Part shown: piece after piece, positions 36,790 through 49,188 of the stretch
Layout: the number at the start of each line of letters is the position of its first letter
Position numbering within the stretch: position 1 is the stretch's first letter
DNA from: Pagrus major
Taxonomy: Eukaryota > Chordata > Actinopteri > Spariformes > Sparidae
Assembly (NCBI RefSeq): GCF_040436345.1
Contig: NC_133234.1
Span: 12,089,446 to 12,153,445, forward strand
Direction of reading: 5' to 3'
Length of the DNA stretch: 64,000 bases
Notes under the pieces: model-generated
Told to the model about the DNA's origin: nothing
What the model saw: only the letters and a program-made list of their open reading frames with translations
The model's database searches: none
Program-made: the position numbers and the translations under genes

Positions 36790-39700
36790 ATGGGCCAGTG
36801 TGTCACCAAGTGTAAGAATCCAACGTCCTCACTCGGCAGCAAGAGTGGAGACAAGGAGAGCGGCTCCAAGTCCCACCACAAGAAAGGAGGCAGTGCTGGT
36901 GGGGGCCACAAGGAAGAGCCCAGCGCCCCATGTAGCAAAGCCACCAGCGAGCTGTCGAATGGCACCAAGGCGTTGGAGGTTACAGTGGAGACACCGGTCA
37001 TCCCTGCAGTGATGGGGGAACCACGCAAGGACGAGTGTCTGGATGGAGATGGGCTGTCTATGCTGCGCATTGATGAGCTGTTCTGCTGCTACAAAGATGA
37101 ACACGAAGACGCCATCTTGGAGGAAGGCATGGAGAGGTTTTGTAATGACCTGTGTGTGGACCCAGCAGAGTTTCGTGTGCTTGTTCTTGCCTGGAAGTTT
37201 CAAGCAGCTACCATGTGCAAGTTTACAAGGTAAGGTGGAGTTTTGGGGAATGAGGTGTGTTGTTGTCTGGTATTTGTTGATCAGGATAAACGAGCATAAC
37301 TACTGCACAGTAGTATGAGTTGACGAAAGAGTATAGTGTCATTAGTGCCTCCCCTGATTTAATTACCCAGTAAGACCCTGTATCTACAAACACTCATGGA
37401 ACACAGACTACTTTAAGTCACTTGCATAAAACATTGCATATATTTTGGTATTACATTTGCCATTTCTCAATGGGGCCTGTTCCAACAAATTAGCTCTGGT
37501 TCTTGAAACATTCTGTCAGGATTCCTGGAACATGAGATTTATCTAGTGAACCAGCCCACATTCCCACCAGTTTTGAGTGGAACCATTGTAATCAAGGATG
37601 TGTCATTAACAGAGGACATTACACAATGTACAGCAGCCTGTCTAATATGACACACCCGGTTAGCATTTCAGGTCCAGGCAAACCTGCTATTTTTTTCACA
37701 AACCAGAAGAGAACTTGTGGAAAAGGGGTAAAAGTGTCCTGGTGGCCCATTCCTCTGTTGCATCTCCTACATGTCTCTTTTCTCATGTTTTCTGTTTTTC
37801 ACCTTCGCTGTCAGTCTATCCAATGAAGGTGAAAATCTTCCCCCAAAAAATCCCCTCCTCAAATCTTTAACATTATGTCATGTAAAAAGACCTGGAAACC
37901 TGCTCCATGACACTCATCCTTCTCTTCCCTGTAACATGCTGTCAACTATGTTGGCTGAAGTGAAAACATTACCCGGGATTCTCAAGTAAAACTGTGAGAT
38001 TGGGGTCAATCGAGGCATTTTTGATTATTGGTTACAGCCTGATCCATGTCAGACCCTTTTTGTTTATTGTAACACCATTCACTCAAAAACTCCTCAATGC
38101 ACTTCGTGTTTCACTTCGAGTGACATTTAACTGGAACGCCACGCCTCTTAAGTGTTGCCTTTGGCTGAGAGCTATGATTGAACTTGAGTATCTTGTTCAT
38201 GCATGGGATTAAGTGAGGCGGTCCAAAACTTCCTGCCACAAAGTGTGTTTGAATGCAAAGGTATCAGCCAGAAACACATTTCGAAAGTACATTGGCATTA
38301 TTCCTTTTATTATAGGCAGTGTACGGGCAACTCCCTGCATATTGTAAGGACGGACTGATGGCACATGACCGGCACTATGTACAGTTGCAAGTCAGTCATT
38401 TTTAAATTGGCCACATCTAAGGAGAAAGTATATTGTAGCTGTAATTAATGGCACTTGCAGTTAACTGACAAATCACCTTTTTTATCAAATAATATTTTGT
38501 CTTGTTTTGGTTATTGATCATATGTTTCAGACAGTTAATCCCAAAATACTGCTTACTAAATATCATCCACCACTAATAACTAGCTTGATGTCTTTATAAC
38601 TAAACCTCTAGCCACAGAAGCAACTTCCTGCCTGTTTAACCTTCTAGTCTGTGGTCCATCGCTCCCACCTCAAACACCCAGCTGCTCAACTAAACACACA
38701 CAAACACACATTCACACGCACCCGTTTCCCACTGTCAGGTAGGGGGCACACAGGAAATGGATCCTGCTGTGCACTCCCACTCTGCAGTCAGTGTCGGAGA
38801 TGAATAGGGCTGCCCGCTGGCCGGGTCGCTTGTCGCTGCTCCCCCTCTCTGATTTTTAACTCAGCACTTTTCTATCCACAGGCTTTGGACAACACCGCAC
38901 TCTGGTTACCAACATGTTTCATTGTCACCTGATGCTTACTGAAGCTGTTTATATTACATTTGACTTTGAAAGCCTATTATGTTGTATATCTGCCCGGGTT
39001 GAGGCCCAAAGTGCTGAAGTGAAATGATGTTTGTCAATGTCTCATTGAATGAATGAACAGTTTTAAGTACACTTTTTAAATGTATTCCCTAAATGGTAAT
39101 TGTGGTATTTTTAAACCCAGCCAGTTACATGTTTTGGTATGTAAATCGTGCATACTTTACAAAAGTTTGGGAATCTGCCCAGTAGATCAACTGGCAGCAC
39201 CGACACAGCTGCAATGGCTGCATTGGGGCAACTCTGACCATCAAAGTTAGGTCCACTGAAACTTCTTGTTGTTAGGTTGTTATTCTATATGTCTGACAAC
39301 ATTACAGAAACAATTCCTACGGAGATCGACCGTTTTGTTAAAGAGGAAGATCCTTCTTATAACCAGAAACACAAGTCTCACTCTGAAATCTTGCGAGAAG
39401 TGAGTTTTTCCAGGAAGATGACTTGGGGAGAGGGGTTTGGAGTTTACCTAGAGGAACTGCCGGCAAGAATAAATTTCAAAGTCAAGTCACGGCTGACTTA
39501 TTGACAGATTTTGACAATCTAGATGGGGATCTTACAAGTAAACCAAAAGGTCCATCTCTGGAGGATTCTTTTCTATAATGTTGTCAGACACGCAATAACA
39601 ACCTCAGGTTTTAGTGGATGTAACTGTGATGGTCGGAGTTGCCCCTAAGAAATACATTAGCAGCCATTGCAGCTGTGTCGTGGCTGCCAGTTGAGAAGAT

Positions 39701-40514
39701 CTACTTGACCGATTCCGAAACTTTTAAGTACGAATCATTTATACATCCAAAAATGTAAATATATGGCCCAGGGGTTTAAAAATACCACAATTCCCCTTTT
39801 AAACTGCAAAAAGCGATTTGTAATTTGTATCTATTAGCTATTAATTAGCTGTGGTGCTGTTAATTTTGCTTTGTTGAAGAGTATACTCGTGAAATTTAGG
39901 CCCTCACTATCCTTACCGAATTAGTTGAGTTTTATTCTGATGTCCGGTTCTGTTTACTTTGTGTCACCAGGAAGGAGTTTGTTGAGGGCTGCAAGGCCAT
40001 CCAGGCAGACAGCCTCGAGGGTATCTGCTCACGTTTCCCCTGCATGCTGGTGGACGCCCAGGGAGAGGAGAACTTCAAGGACTTGTACCGCTTCACCTTC
40101 CAGTTTGGCCTGGACGCTGAGGAGGGCCAGCGCTCGTTGCAGCGCGAAATCGCCATCGCCCTATGGCGCCTGGTTTTCACCCAGGACATGCCTGCGATCT
40201 TGGAGCACTGGCTGGACTTCCTGGGGGAGAACCCCTCAGGTATTCGGGGCATCTCAAGGGACACGTGGAACATGTTCCTCAACTTCACCCAGGCTATCGG
40301 GCCTGACCTGAGCAACTACAGCGAGGACGAGGCGTGGCCCAGCCTCTTCGACACCTTTGTGGAGTGGGAGCTGGAGCGCAGGAAAAAAGAGGAGGAACAG
40401 GCACTGATGACAAAGGAGGAAGAGGGGAGGTGTACTGAGACAGAGTGTTCTCCCAGCACAGACAGACTTGAAACAGAGGGAAGCCGCGGCTCACAGACGT
40501 GGGGGGGCCACTGA
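36790..40514 (+). CDS. dcun1d3: DCN1-like protein 3 (DCUN1D3), 2 coding exons, 327 aa
   Basis: Exon 1 is 36790-37229 (ATG at 36790) and exon 2 is 39971-40514 (TGA at 40512-40514). The Arg codon at the junction is split AG|G (440+544 nt). The protein starts MGQCVTKCKNP, the N-myristoylation signal that anchors DCUN1D3 to membranes. A low-complexity Ser/Gly/Lys segment runs to about residue 90, followed by the DCUN1 (potentiating neddylation) domain at about 92-285, with ILEEGMERFCNDL, KDLYRFTFQFGLD, GISRDTWNMFLNFTQ and DLSNYSEDEAWPSLFDTF. The last two carry the acidic-Ala-acidic cullin-binding patch known from Dcn1. DCN1-like proteins bind cullins and the NEDD8 E2 and regulate cullin-RING ligase neddylation; DCUN1D3 is reported to hold cullins at the membrane. 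Human DCUN1D3 is 304 aa; this copy has a longer acidic C-tail (EEEQALMTKEEEG to WGGH). The single coding intron carries a long-TIR element. Confidence 0.97.
39094..39800. mobile_element. Long-TIR foldback / MITE element in the dcun1d3 intron
   Basis: The two arms are inverted copies. Left: AATTGTGGTATTTTTAAACC, AACTGGCAGCACCGACACAG, CTGCAATGGCTGC, GGGGCAACTCTGACCATCA. Right (reverse complement): AATTGTGGTATTTTTAAACC, AACTGGCAGCCACGACACAG, CTGCAATGGCTGC, GGGGCAACTCCGACCATCAC. Each arm is about 200 nt, and inner segments (GTTGTTATT, GTCTGACAACAT) extend the pairing. The central ~250 nt is unique with a short open frame (39277-39504) lacking recognisable domains. It is non-autonomous; the exact target duplication is unclear. 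Confidence 0.75.
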
Positions 40515-40980
40515 CCGGGAAACAAGAAATATTTGAAAGGAAGGGAAGGATATGACCTGCGCGTGAACTGTACATCTGTGAATCATTGGATGAATATTAG
40601 TATTACCATTACGGCTGTTCATTTCGCTCTCCTTTTCTGTTGGGGTGGGATTCCTGCTTTGCAACCTTATTTTTTGGTTTCTGAAAGGGCTCTAAGAACC
40701 GTTATGTTTTAAGCACTTCTATTTAAGTTATTGTTTTACTTTTCTCTCCTCCCATGAGTGTTTTTTAGTAATTGGACATGTGGTCCATTTTAACCTGCAC
40801 CTACCTACCATAACCCAGCAGATATAGCTCAGTAAAGGCTTGGTTTTAAAAACAGGCAACAGAAAGCCATAACATTTACCCACAATTATCACGTAGACAG
40901 TGTTTATTTTTGGCCTGGTAACATTGCTGATATGTTTTGTACAAGGAAATAATTAATAATAAAGAAGAAGGGAAAAATTA
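40515..40980 (+). other. dcun1d3: 3' UTR of dcun1d3 with poly(A) signal
   Basis: The region follows the stop codon and is non-coding. A canonical AATAAA lies at 40958-40963. A second AATAAA cluster near 41.89 kb could give a longer UTR. The stretch from 41.0 to 42.1 kb has no coding feature I can support. Confidence 0.5.
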
Positions 40981-42099
40981 GGCAACTGGTCTACGAATAA
41001 CTCCTTACTACCAAAACACAAGATTTACCATAAGGGTCATGGTCAGTGAAATCATCTTTATTGGACTAATCTAGTTAGATTGTATGCTTTTATCTTGCAG
41101 TGCTGTGAGGATAAATTGGTTGCACTTGTTTTGCCTTCACAAGTGTCTGCCTGCAATTACATGGCAGACGGTAATGGATTACAATTCTGTCACAAGGGCA
41201 TTTTATTTTTAAAAACGATGCAAAGTTGTAACATCCATTTGAAAATCCAACTTGGTTTCCACAGTAACAGGCCCACCCTCTCTTCTGCGTTGAGTGTTTT
41301 TTGAGTGCTACTAGTGCAGTGAGCAGCTTAGCTTGTTTAAGCAGCTGGCTGCGCTCCCCCTTTGACCTCTAGCATGTACCATTTTGATGTCCACCTATTT
41401 TCAAGAAGCAGTTAAGTGTATACAACACAATGATGCTGGCTTTTTTATCAGATTCTTCTAATTTTAGGGAAGTCTGTAAACACAACAAATTGGCTAAAGC
41501 TAGGTCTTGGTCATTTCTCGACAGAAGACGCAAAACGTGTGCGCACACTTCACAAATAACATCGACCGCTGCTGGTGATGGTTGTAACGGATTGCACAAA
41601 AAACCAATGGCATGCTTAGTTGCTATACTCGCAATGCTTTGCAGAGAGATTGATGTCAACCACATTATTTCCATTTAAAAACTTTTTCCAAACTGTAGAT
41701 TGATCTTAAGTATAGCCTAGGCGTGTTTTGGGATGAGTGGATGAGTGTCAACTTGACATTCTGGCTAATCAAGAGTCTGTAATATGGGTCCAGTGTGGTA
41801 AGAGGGTGGCCATAACCTGAGCTGTTTGGTTTACATCTACAATGGTTTTATTTCAGACCCCTTTGTCCTTTTTTTATATAAAATGTATTGATTTATAATA
41901 AATAAAAACAGTGTTGAACTTTTGACTGTTGACCATGAAAATCTCTGTCAAATTACTTCCAAGATCTTCTTCTTTTTTTTTTTCTTAAATGTATTTACTT
42001 GTTTTTTTGTGCTAAGCAATGCTGAATGACACACCTACATGTCTTCAATGGTCCTGAAGTGGGCTTTTGCAGCATTGTGGATGCTTGTGTGGATGTTGG
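40981..42099. other. Gene-free stretch between dcun1d3 and katnip
   Basis: No exon seen. An AATAAATAAA cluster at about 41.89 kb could serve a longer dcun1d3 transcript. Short frames on both strands at 41.37-41.68 kb look like chance. Confidence 0.5.
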
Positions 42100-42270
42100 A
42101 GCAGCTGGCAGAGAGCGGACAGGCTTGGGGGCGTGTCTGACACGGATGCGGCTCTCGCCATTGGTGGACAGCTATCCTGGTTACCAACCAACACTGGGCA
42201 CATGAGAAAACACAGAAAAACTCGCTAATTTCAAAGCTAATGGCTAACAAAGTACTATCTCACGCAGAGA
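42100..42270 (+). promoter_or_regulatory. katnip: Probable promoter / first non-coding exon of katnip
   Basis: A strong donor (GCAGAGA|GTAAGT) ends at about 42270, 680 nt before the first coding exon, within relatively GC-rich, CpG-containing sequence (42.1-42.6 kb). It could close a leader exon. An ATG at 42240 opens only a short frame up to this donor. The start site is inferred, not seen. Confidence 0.4.
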
Positions 42271-42951
42271 GTAAGTATTTTTCTAATATTTGTTGGAACC
42301 GGAGTGAAGGCTGCACACAAATATGACAGCTAAAGCCAGTTTTTGTGATATTTAACGTTGGCTCGAGACGTGCTAACGCTAACTAGTTAGCTTTTCAGTT
42401 TGTTATTAGCGTCAATGCTAACTGGCTGTTTGCTAACGCTGTCTCTGCCAGTAACCCCACGAGTTAATGTGTGCGATAAGCCGTTAACGCGCAGTGGGCT
42501 CGGGCACTGGGGGAGACAGCGTCAGCTGCCCGTGTAACACTAATATAGTCCGAAATGGTTTGCGCGTTAGCTATTAATGCCACACAAGTCAATGTAGCAT
42601 CCGTTACCACACATCTGTTAACTCGGGTTAACGAGGCGTCATGCTGTTTTAAATGGGTGTTAACGAAAACCTGGTTAAATTGAATAAAATAAGCATAGGT
42701 TTGGATTGGAAACAGCGGATATCATGTGTTTGTTCTGCTGAGTCGTCCAGCGGGTGGGGCGACATTTTACACCAACTGTATTCAAGGTAATTTAAGATCA
42801 TGTCACAGGTAACCTTGGGGTTGTCATCTGTGTCTGCAGTGGCGATGATCAAAACACAACACACATCTCAATGATATTTCTCAAGGATCATCGACCCTCT
42901 CTAAAATCTGGTAGAGGGGTTATGTGAACAGCCATCATCTGCAGCCACACG

Positions 42952-45900
42952 ATGGATAACGAGGTAAGCAAATATCGCCTTATTCAACGACCCATCTGCT
43001 CTGTCAGTACTTCTAACTTCACCATAATCTGTCATCTTTCTATACATGAGGCATTGTCAGGACGATCTCTGATTTTCTGGGCATTGATCGCAACATTGCA
43101 TGCCATATTTTACATCAGCGCCTCGGCTGTCTCTTTGTTTCACTAACAAGTACTCTCTGTTCTTTTCTCCAAATGTATTTCCTTCTCTTCTGACACTGAC
43201 AGATGCTGTAGCCTAGTTGACTTGTAGAAACTGAGTAAGGGCTTTGTGATTTCTTTGCTCGTCTTGCATGATCGTTCAAACAAAATTGTGTGGCATGAGG
43301 CTGTAAATGGCTGTGTTATGTGAACAGCTGATGCTCCTTCCAAGACACACTTAATGTAGCACTGGCTGAGAATCAAGGCCAATATTTAAAGACTGAAGCA
43401 GGCACATTTTAATGAGGATGAATGGACTTTCATATGGAGAGGATTGTAGACCCTGCTGTTCGATCCTCAATTTGAGATTTAGGTTGATCTGACAGATGTA
43501 TTTTTGCAATAAAATATCTTGTCAATTTGGCTTTTGAACAAACGATCACTTGTTATCACCCTCCAGTTACATGACGTGTTAAGTGATCATCATAGATTTG
43601 TGACATGTATTGTTAATGCAAGATGTATTATGCAGGGACACATTATGGTGAGATGTAATGGCTCTTGTTTCAGTCACTTTGTTGTGCTCACACCTAATGA
43701 ATACAGGGCAGGACCACCTTTTGAAGAAGAGCCTGAATCTGACAAGGCATGGTTTTATAAAAGTGCTGGAGTTATTCCACAGGGATCTCGGCCCATGCTG
43801 ACTCAGTAATCTGACTCAGTTGATGCATATATTTCAGCCGTGATTTCGCTATTCTGCTACTCCATCTCAAAATTGAAAGTCTACAGGCATTTAGGGTTAA
43901 CTAGATATTGTCATGATCCTGAAAACCTGATGAGACAAATGCTGTATGATTATAAACTGTTCACAGATGGATGCTAATGCACTCCCAACAATTTAACATT
44001 AGCAACGATGTGAAAGGGATGATAATTTCTTATTATGGCCTGAATGTGTTCCCATCACACCTTTTAACCTCAGGATGACACTGACTGAATGTTGTCTTCA
44101 CATTGCATGTGCTGTATTGATGCTTTGTTTACTCAACACCAGAGGAGCAAGCTGTTTGCATACATTTTGTGATGTACAGAATAAAGTGGATATTGATTGT
44201 CACCCGTGAATGTGAATACCCGTGCAACAATGAGCTGTATTGTGACAGTCTGTTTTTCTTAAACAGCTGATGTATGCTTTTCTGACTCTGCATCGTGTGT
44301 GTTCGTGTGTGTGTGTGTGTGTGTCCGTGTGTATACTCATGCTCGTGTTCTTGAAGGAGAGTAAGACGTGCCAAGGAGAGAAGCTTGCCTCTGCTGTGGA
44401 TGACACTCTGGATGAATATTTAATCGCCCTCCAGCACAAAAACAGGTGAAGTGTGAGCACAGGCTGCTGGGGGAGAGACAGATTGGATTTCACAGAGGAG
44501 GTGCACAACTCCTCCATGACTTTCAGTGCTGCCTAATAGGAGCACTGATTGGTTCCTTGCTTTGAGATGCACAGGATTAGTTTGTGAAATGTGGGAAAGC
44601 GGGAAGCTGCTGTGACAGACAGCTTGCCCTATGTTTATTCATAATTGTCAAGGTTGTCACCGGTTTTCTTTGCTCCTCAGGATCCTAAAGCGCCTTAAAG
44701 TCAAAGACCCCAGGGAGATTGAGTTGGAGCAGCTTGAGCAAGGTTTCTCCATTTATCTCAACGGAGCCAATGCTGAAGCCAGTAGGAAGCAGCCAAAGAG
44801 CTCCAACCACAAGTCTGTCACCTCCTCACCTGCTTGGAGGCCCGCACGTACAGCAGGTATGCAGCTGCTGGACCAAAATAAACCTACAGACACTCCCCCT
44901 TAAATAAGATCTCATCATTTTTTAAACACCTGTTTTGTGCAAGAGGAAATATTCAGTCATTTTTACACTGAAATTGAAGGCGGCATCTCATATTCTATTC
45001 TTGTTGCTCCTGTCATTCCCTGAACCATATGGAACACCAGCTAATAGCCACCACTCCTCAGCTTGTAGTTTGCGTGGCATGATCCCACGCCCAGTCTCAG
45101 TGAATAAACGATAGTGACAGTTGTAGCTGGCAGCCAGTTTTTTCCCTCTTCCTCTATGCGCTGGACCATCTGCGTAAGTGACTGTACGTTCCGTCTCCTC
45201 TGAGGCAGTAGTCTGCTGCAAGCTGCTCATGTTCCCGTCTGTGCTCTTACTCATCTGCAGATGTCTGTAGAAGCGCCCACCAGCTAACTGAAGATAGCCC
45301 TAATCTGGAGCAGGCTCACAGGAAGAGGAGCCACACTGCCCCAGGAAAGGTCCAGAGGAAAGAATGGGTGCAGGTAGAGGCTGCTAATTGGTTAATATTC
45401 AAATCTTTAATTGTGGTGCATCAAAAATAAATATTTTCCAATGAAAGTGCACATGTTTATATGTTCCTCTCTTTTCATGTTTACAGGATTCTGTCAGAAT
45501 TCGAACAGAGGAAGGACTAAGTTTGCTGATCTGCCCAGAAAAGCGCTACTCTGAGGATTTTGAGCCCTATGAAAGCGTAGACATGGAGGTAGAGTGAAGA
45601 CATGACAATGCCTACTAAGCCTGTGTGTGTGGGTGTTTTTTTCCAGGGGAGGGGCTATGTGTCAGATGCAGCTGTCTGTGCTACTTAGCATCTCTCCATC
45701 TCTGCCATTTCCCCTTCACCCAATCACCTTGTTGCATCCAGAGCTCCAGCCCGCGCTCGCCTCGAAGTCCCTGCTCCCAGAGGGACACCTCCAAGGTGTC
45801 GCGCTCCTTCAGCTCCAGGCCTGAGAGCCAAGGGGGCCAAGCAAATCAGGAGCACAGTGAGAAGGTTCTTCTCAACCTTGAGGAAGTGAAGGTGAGCGGA

Positions 45901-48900
45901 AGAAGAAATATGTACGCCGTTTCATTTCATCTTGTCATGGTGGCATGAGATGTTGTGAATCGTCGAAATTTGATTTATGCTCCTGGGTGTAAATTTATGA
46001 CGGTTTTCAGTGTTTGTCACCTAAATCAAGGGGATACTTAAACTGTCAGCATGCATTTTTGCGCCTGTGAGTGCTTACACTGATGACTGTGTTTACGGAT
46101 GCATACGTAAACGCTGACATTTGTAAACTAGGTCCTGCGTCGGAGCCTGGAGGTTAGCATGCGGCGGAGCAGCCGTGGTTCAGCGGGGGAGGAGTCGGAT
46201 GAGGAGTGGGTGGAGGAGCAGATTGAGAGGGACGAGAGTACTGAGAGTCTGGACGAACTGGGGCTGCCTCTCTCTTCCTCCAAGTCCTCCTCCAACCCCC
46301 GGCCAAGCGGAACGCACAGCCATCTGGACTCAGCAAACCTCATTGTCCTGGACTTTGGACCCTCACTGAAAGGTATGCTTTAGTGTCCACTTTCATATGT
46401 AAATTTAGTATTGATTTTTAGGGTGAGTCTTAATTGTCCAGAGTGATTCCATCTCCCTCATCCCTAACCCTGCTTCATCAGCAATGACCTATACAGATGG
46501 AGAGTAGGCGAGTACATTAGCAGTCTTTGCACAGTTCAAGTGGTATACTAGCCAGCCTCTGGGATGCAGAAGGACATTGGTCCTTTTGTGCCAACAAACT
46601 CCCAATATCACATTATATTCTTGTAATCTGAAAATTTTCCTCACCTTTATCTATTATTCCAGGTCGTAAGATTGAACGCTCACTGTCTGCAAAAAGGAAA
46701 GAATCCATTGACACCTTTATACCTACCAAGCCTATGTTGGTGAAGAGCAAAACATTAGATAGACCACCTTCCAAAGAGAGCTGGGATGGGCAGAGTAAGT
46801 CTTATAATGTTTTTTTAAAATTGCTAAACTGAGATTTATGATAAACAATCTATGAAATTTAAAGTATGCAGTATACAAGTGGCAGCTTCGCTATTTTGAT
46901 AGAAACCTCTTAATACAGGCCCTTTTTAGAAATGTTTCTGTTGAAAGATCTGTTGGAAAGCATGGTGCATGCCTGTTGTTTTAAAGACCTGTGCTTCTTG
47001 CTTTAGGGCCGAGGAGTCGAGTGGAGAGGCCCCTGTCAGCAGCCAGAAAGGCTTCTCTTGAGGAGCGGGACACAGAGGAGATGGCATGCAGGGTGCGCCA
47101 GGCCATCCAGAGAGAAAATGACCCTGTGCAGAGTCCTGAGATCTTCAGCCGTAACACGGTCAGCCTGCCCCACACTGTGCATGTCCCACCTCTCCTCAAC
47201 TTAAACCACCACTTCTTAAAAACATCCTGTTAACTAGCACTGTAATAAATAGTTTTAAGCTTTGAAGCTTTAATCAGAAGGTGGACATTCAGATTCTAAT
47301 CAACATTGTTTGTTTTCTGTTTGAACCCAGGATTTCAGCACAGTTGCAGATAGAGATTAGGCAACACTAATATTATTAGTATTACACTATTGAGTGAATG
47401 AGATTCCAGTGGTGGCTGTGTGTGGCTTGTTTCCCTCTCGTGTGATCCAAACATTCCCTGTAACTCCACCTCTAGCTTTTGTCAGATGATGTCATCATAA
47501 AATATGACAACAGACATTCAACGCTTCAGTCAAAAACCTCTATAGAAGCTCAAATGTTAAATAAAATGACAGTAGTACCAGTTTTCTCCACCTATGACAC
47601 TACACGTGTCCTTTATGTGCTCGTGATTTTAATACAGTAACAGTGTGCTGGATTTGGCTTACATGTAAACTCTGCCCCTAAAGCTTATGTCTCTCTGACT
47701 CTTTAATTTTGCTTCCTTTTTATCCAGGGCAGGGGACACCAGATGATGAATGGCTTAGTGCGCCACAACAGCCGCGACAAGGATGAGAACAGTGTCACTT
47801 TGGCTATGCAGAGAATCACCCTCATGGGCCCCGGGTATGCTGACTGAATATGGCTCTTAAACACACACCTGGTAATCCTGTACATCCTGCAGTGTCAGTG
47901 TAAACTTGATATTGTTTTATAGACACTAATACTAACAAAGATTTATGGTGTATACACCCTCTGACCTTGAGGAATTATTTATTAGTGTTGCTGTGCTCAG
48001 CAATCACTCCCTGCTAATAGGATGAAGGTCAGGGACACTAGACAAATCAGCAGAGCTGAGGGTGTCATCCTTCTGTTCAGGCAACAACAGAAACTGCTGA
48101 AAGCCTTGGAGAAACTGGAAGCAGGACCCAGCTACGACATCACTCAGTCTGTCAAAACAGACCATGGCAAGCAGCCGGTGAGTCAGTAACACGTCTAGTG
48201 GTTCAGATGGTGTGATTGAGACAGAAGCACACCGAAGCACTCGTGAATGTTTTGTGTTGTCGTTGCAGAGAAGGCACTCCTCAGCAGAGGTCACCCCTGC
48301 ATTGTATGTTACCATGGAGATCCTGTCAAACTGGGGGAACGCGTTGCAGGTCGGGCTGACTGAGTTGCAGTTTTTCTGCCTTAGAAACAAGAGACTATAC
48401 GTGTCGCCTCACGACTTAGACATCAGGAACGCAGACTACCCCGGGAATCTGGGGGCACTTGTCAGCGGAAAGGTGAAGGTGAGTCAATGCGGCCTGTCTC
48501 AGCATTCTGTTTGAATGATTTCAGCAACGCATATCTGAACGTAGACATCATAAATTAGTAACAGTGCGTGTATAACCTGCATTTTTATTGAAACCTGTTC
48601 TCACAGCAAACATTTTAACCTGTCTCAACGGCCGATCACACCAAGACTCATCAGTAAAAACATGTCATCCAGCAAAACTATTGTTGCCCAACGCCCCTTT
48701 CCAAGGTGTTTTTAAAAGCGGCCACGCCTGCAGTGACAAGCCTGGGTGTCATTAGGGCCTTGGCAGGAAAAGTTCTGGTGTAAATAAAGACGTTAATTAT
48801 AAATCTCTTCTATTTAATTGTCCCGGTAAGCCATGACGTTAAACAAGCGTGCTCAATAACAGGATCATGAAGCTTGAACACCTAAATAGGATGCAGCTAT

Positions 48901-49188
48901 TATTAATGTTATTAATCCCAATCGTCTGTTGTGTAAAAGGCCTGTTATTTTACATACAAGTTTAAGGTGGTTCTCAGCATTTCTGAATCAATCTCACTAT
49001 TTCCATGGACAAAGTATTTGCTGATTTCATCTGTTATCTTTGGTTGACAGACCACCAAAGAGCGTCACATGTGGACGTGCCCGTTCCACCCTCCCGTCCA
49101 GCTCTACTTCATCATCAGGAACACGGAGCGCTCCTCGGATTTTGGAATATCTCGCATCAAAATCTGGAACTACAACAGAAGCCTCAAT
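42952..49188 (+). other. katnip: katnip exon map, part 1 (coding exons 1-13)
   Basis: Exons: 42952-42963, 44357-44445, 44681-44856, 45261-45373, 45487-45588, 45742-45891, 46132-46372, 46663-46794, 47007-47158, 47728-47834, 48081-48177, 48269-48478, 49051-49188. Each acceptor ends in AG and each donor begins with GT, and codon phases match across every junction. Exon 9 uses a weaker donor (ACG|GTCAGC). Exon 11 could instead start at 48021, adding 20 residues in frame. The first intron (1.4 kb) carries the GT microsatellite at 44.29 kb. Other introns are mostly short; the 47.16-47.73 kb one holds nothing recognisable. Confidence 0.9.

Noticed and set aside
36829-37203. 124-codon minus-strand frame
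   Set aside because: Antisense shadow of the dcun1d3 coding exon.
43519-43809. 96-codon plus-strand frame in katnip intron 1
   Set aside because: No splice sites place it in the transcript, and it shows no domain; the flanking exons join in frame without it.
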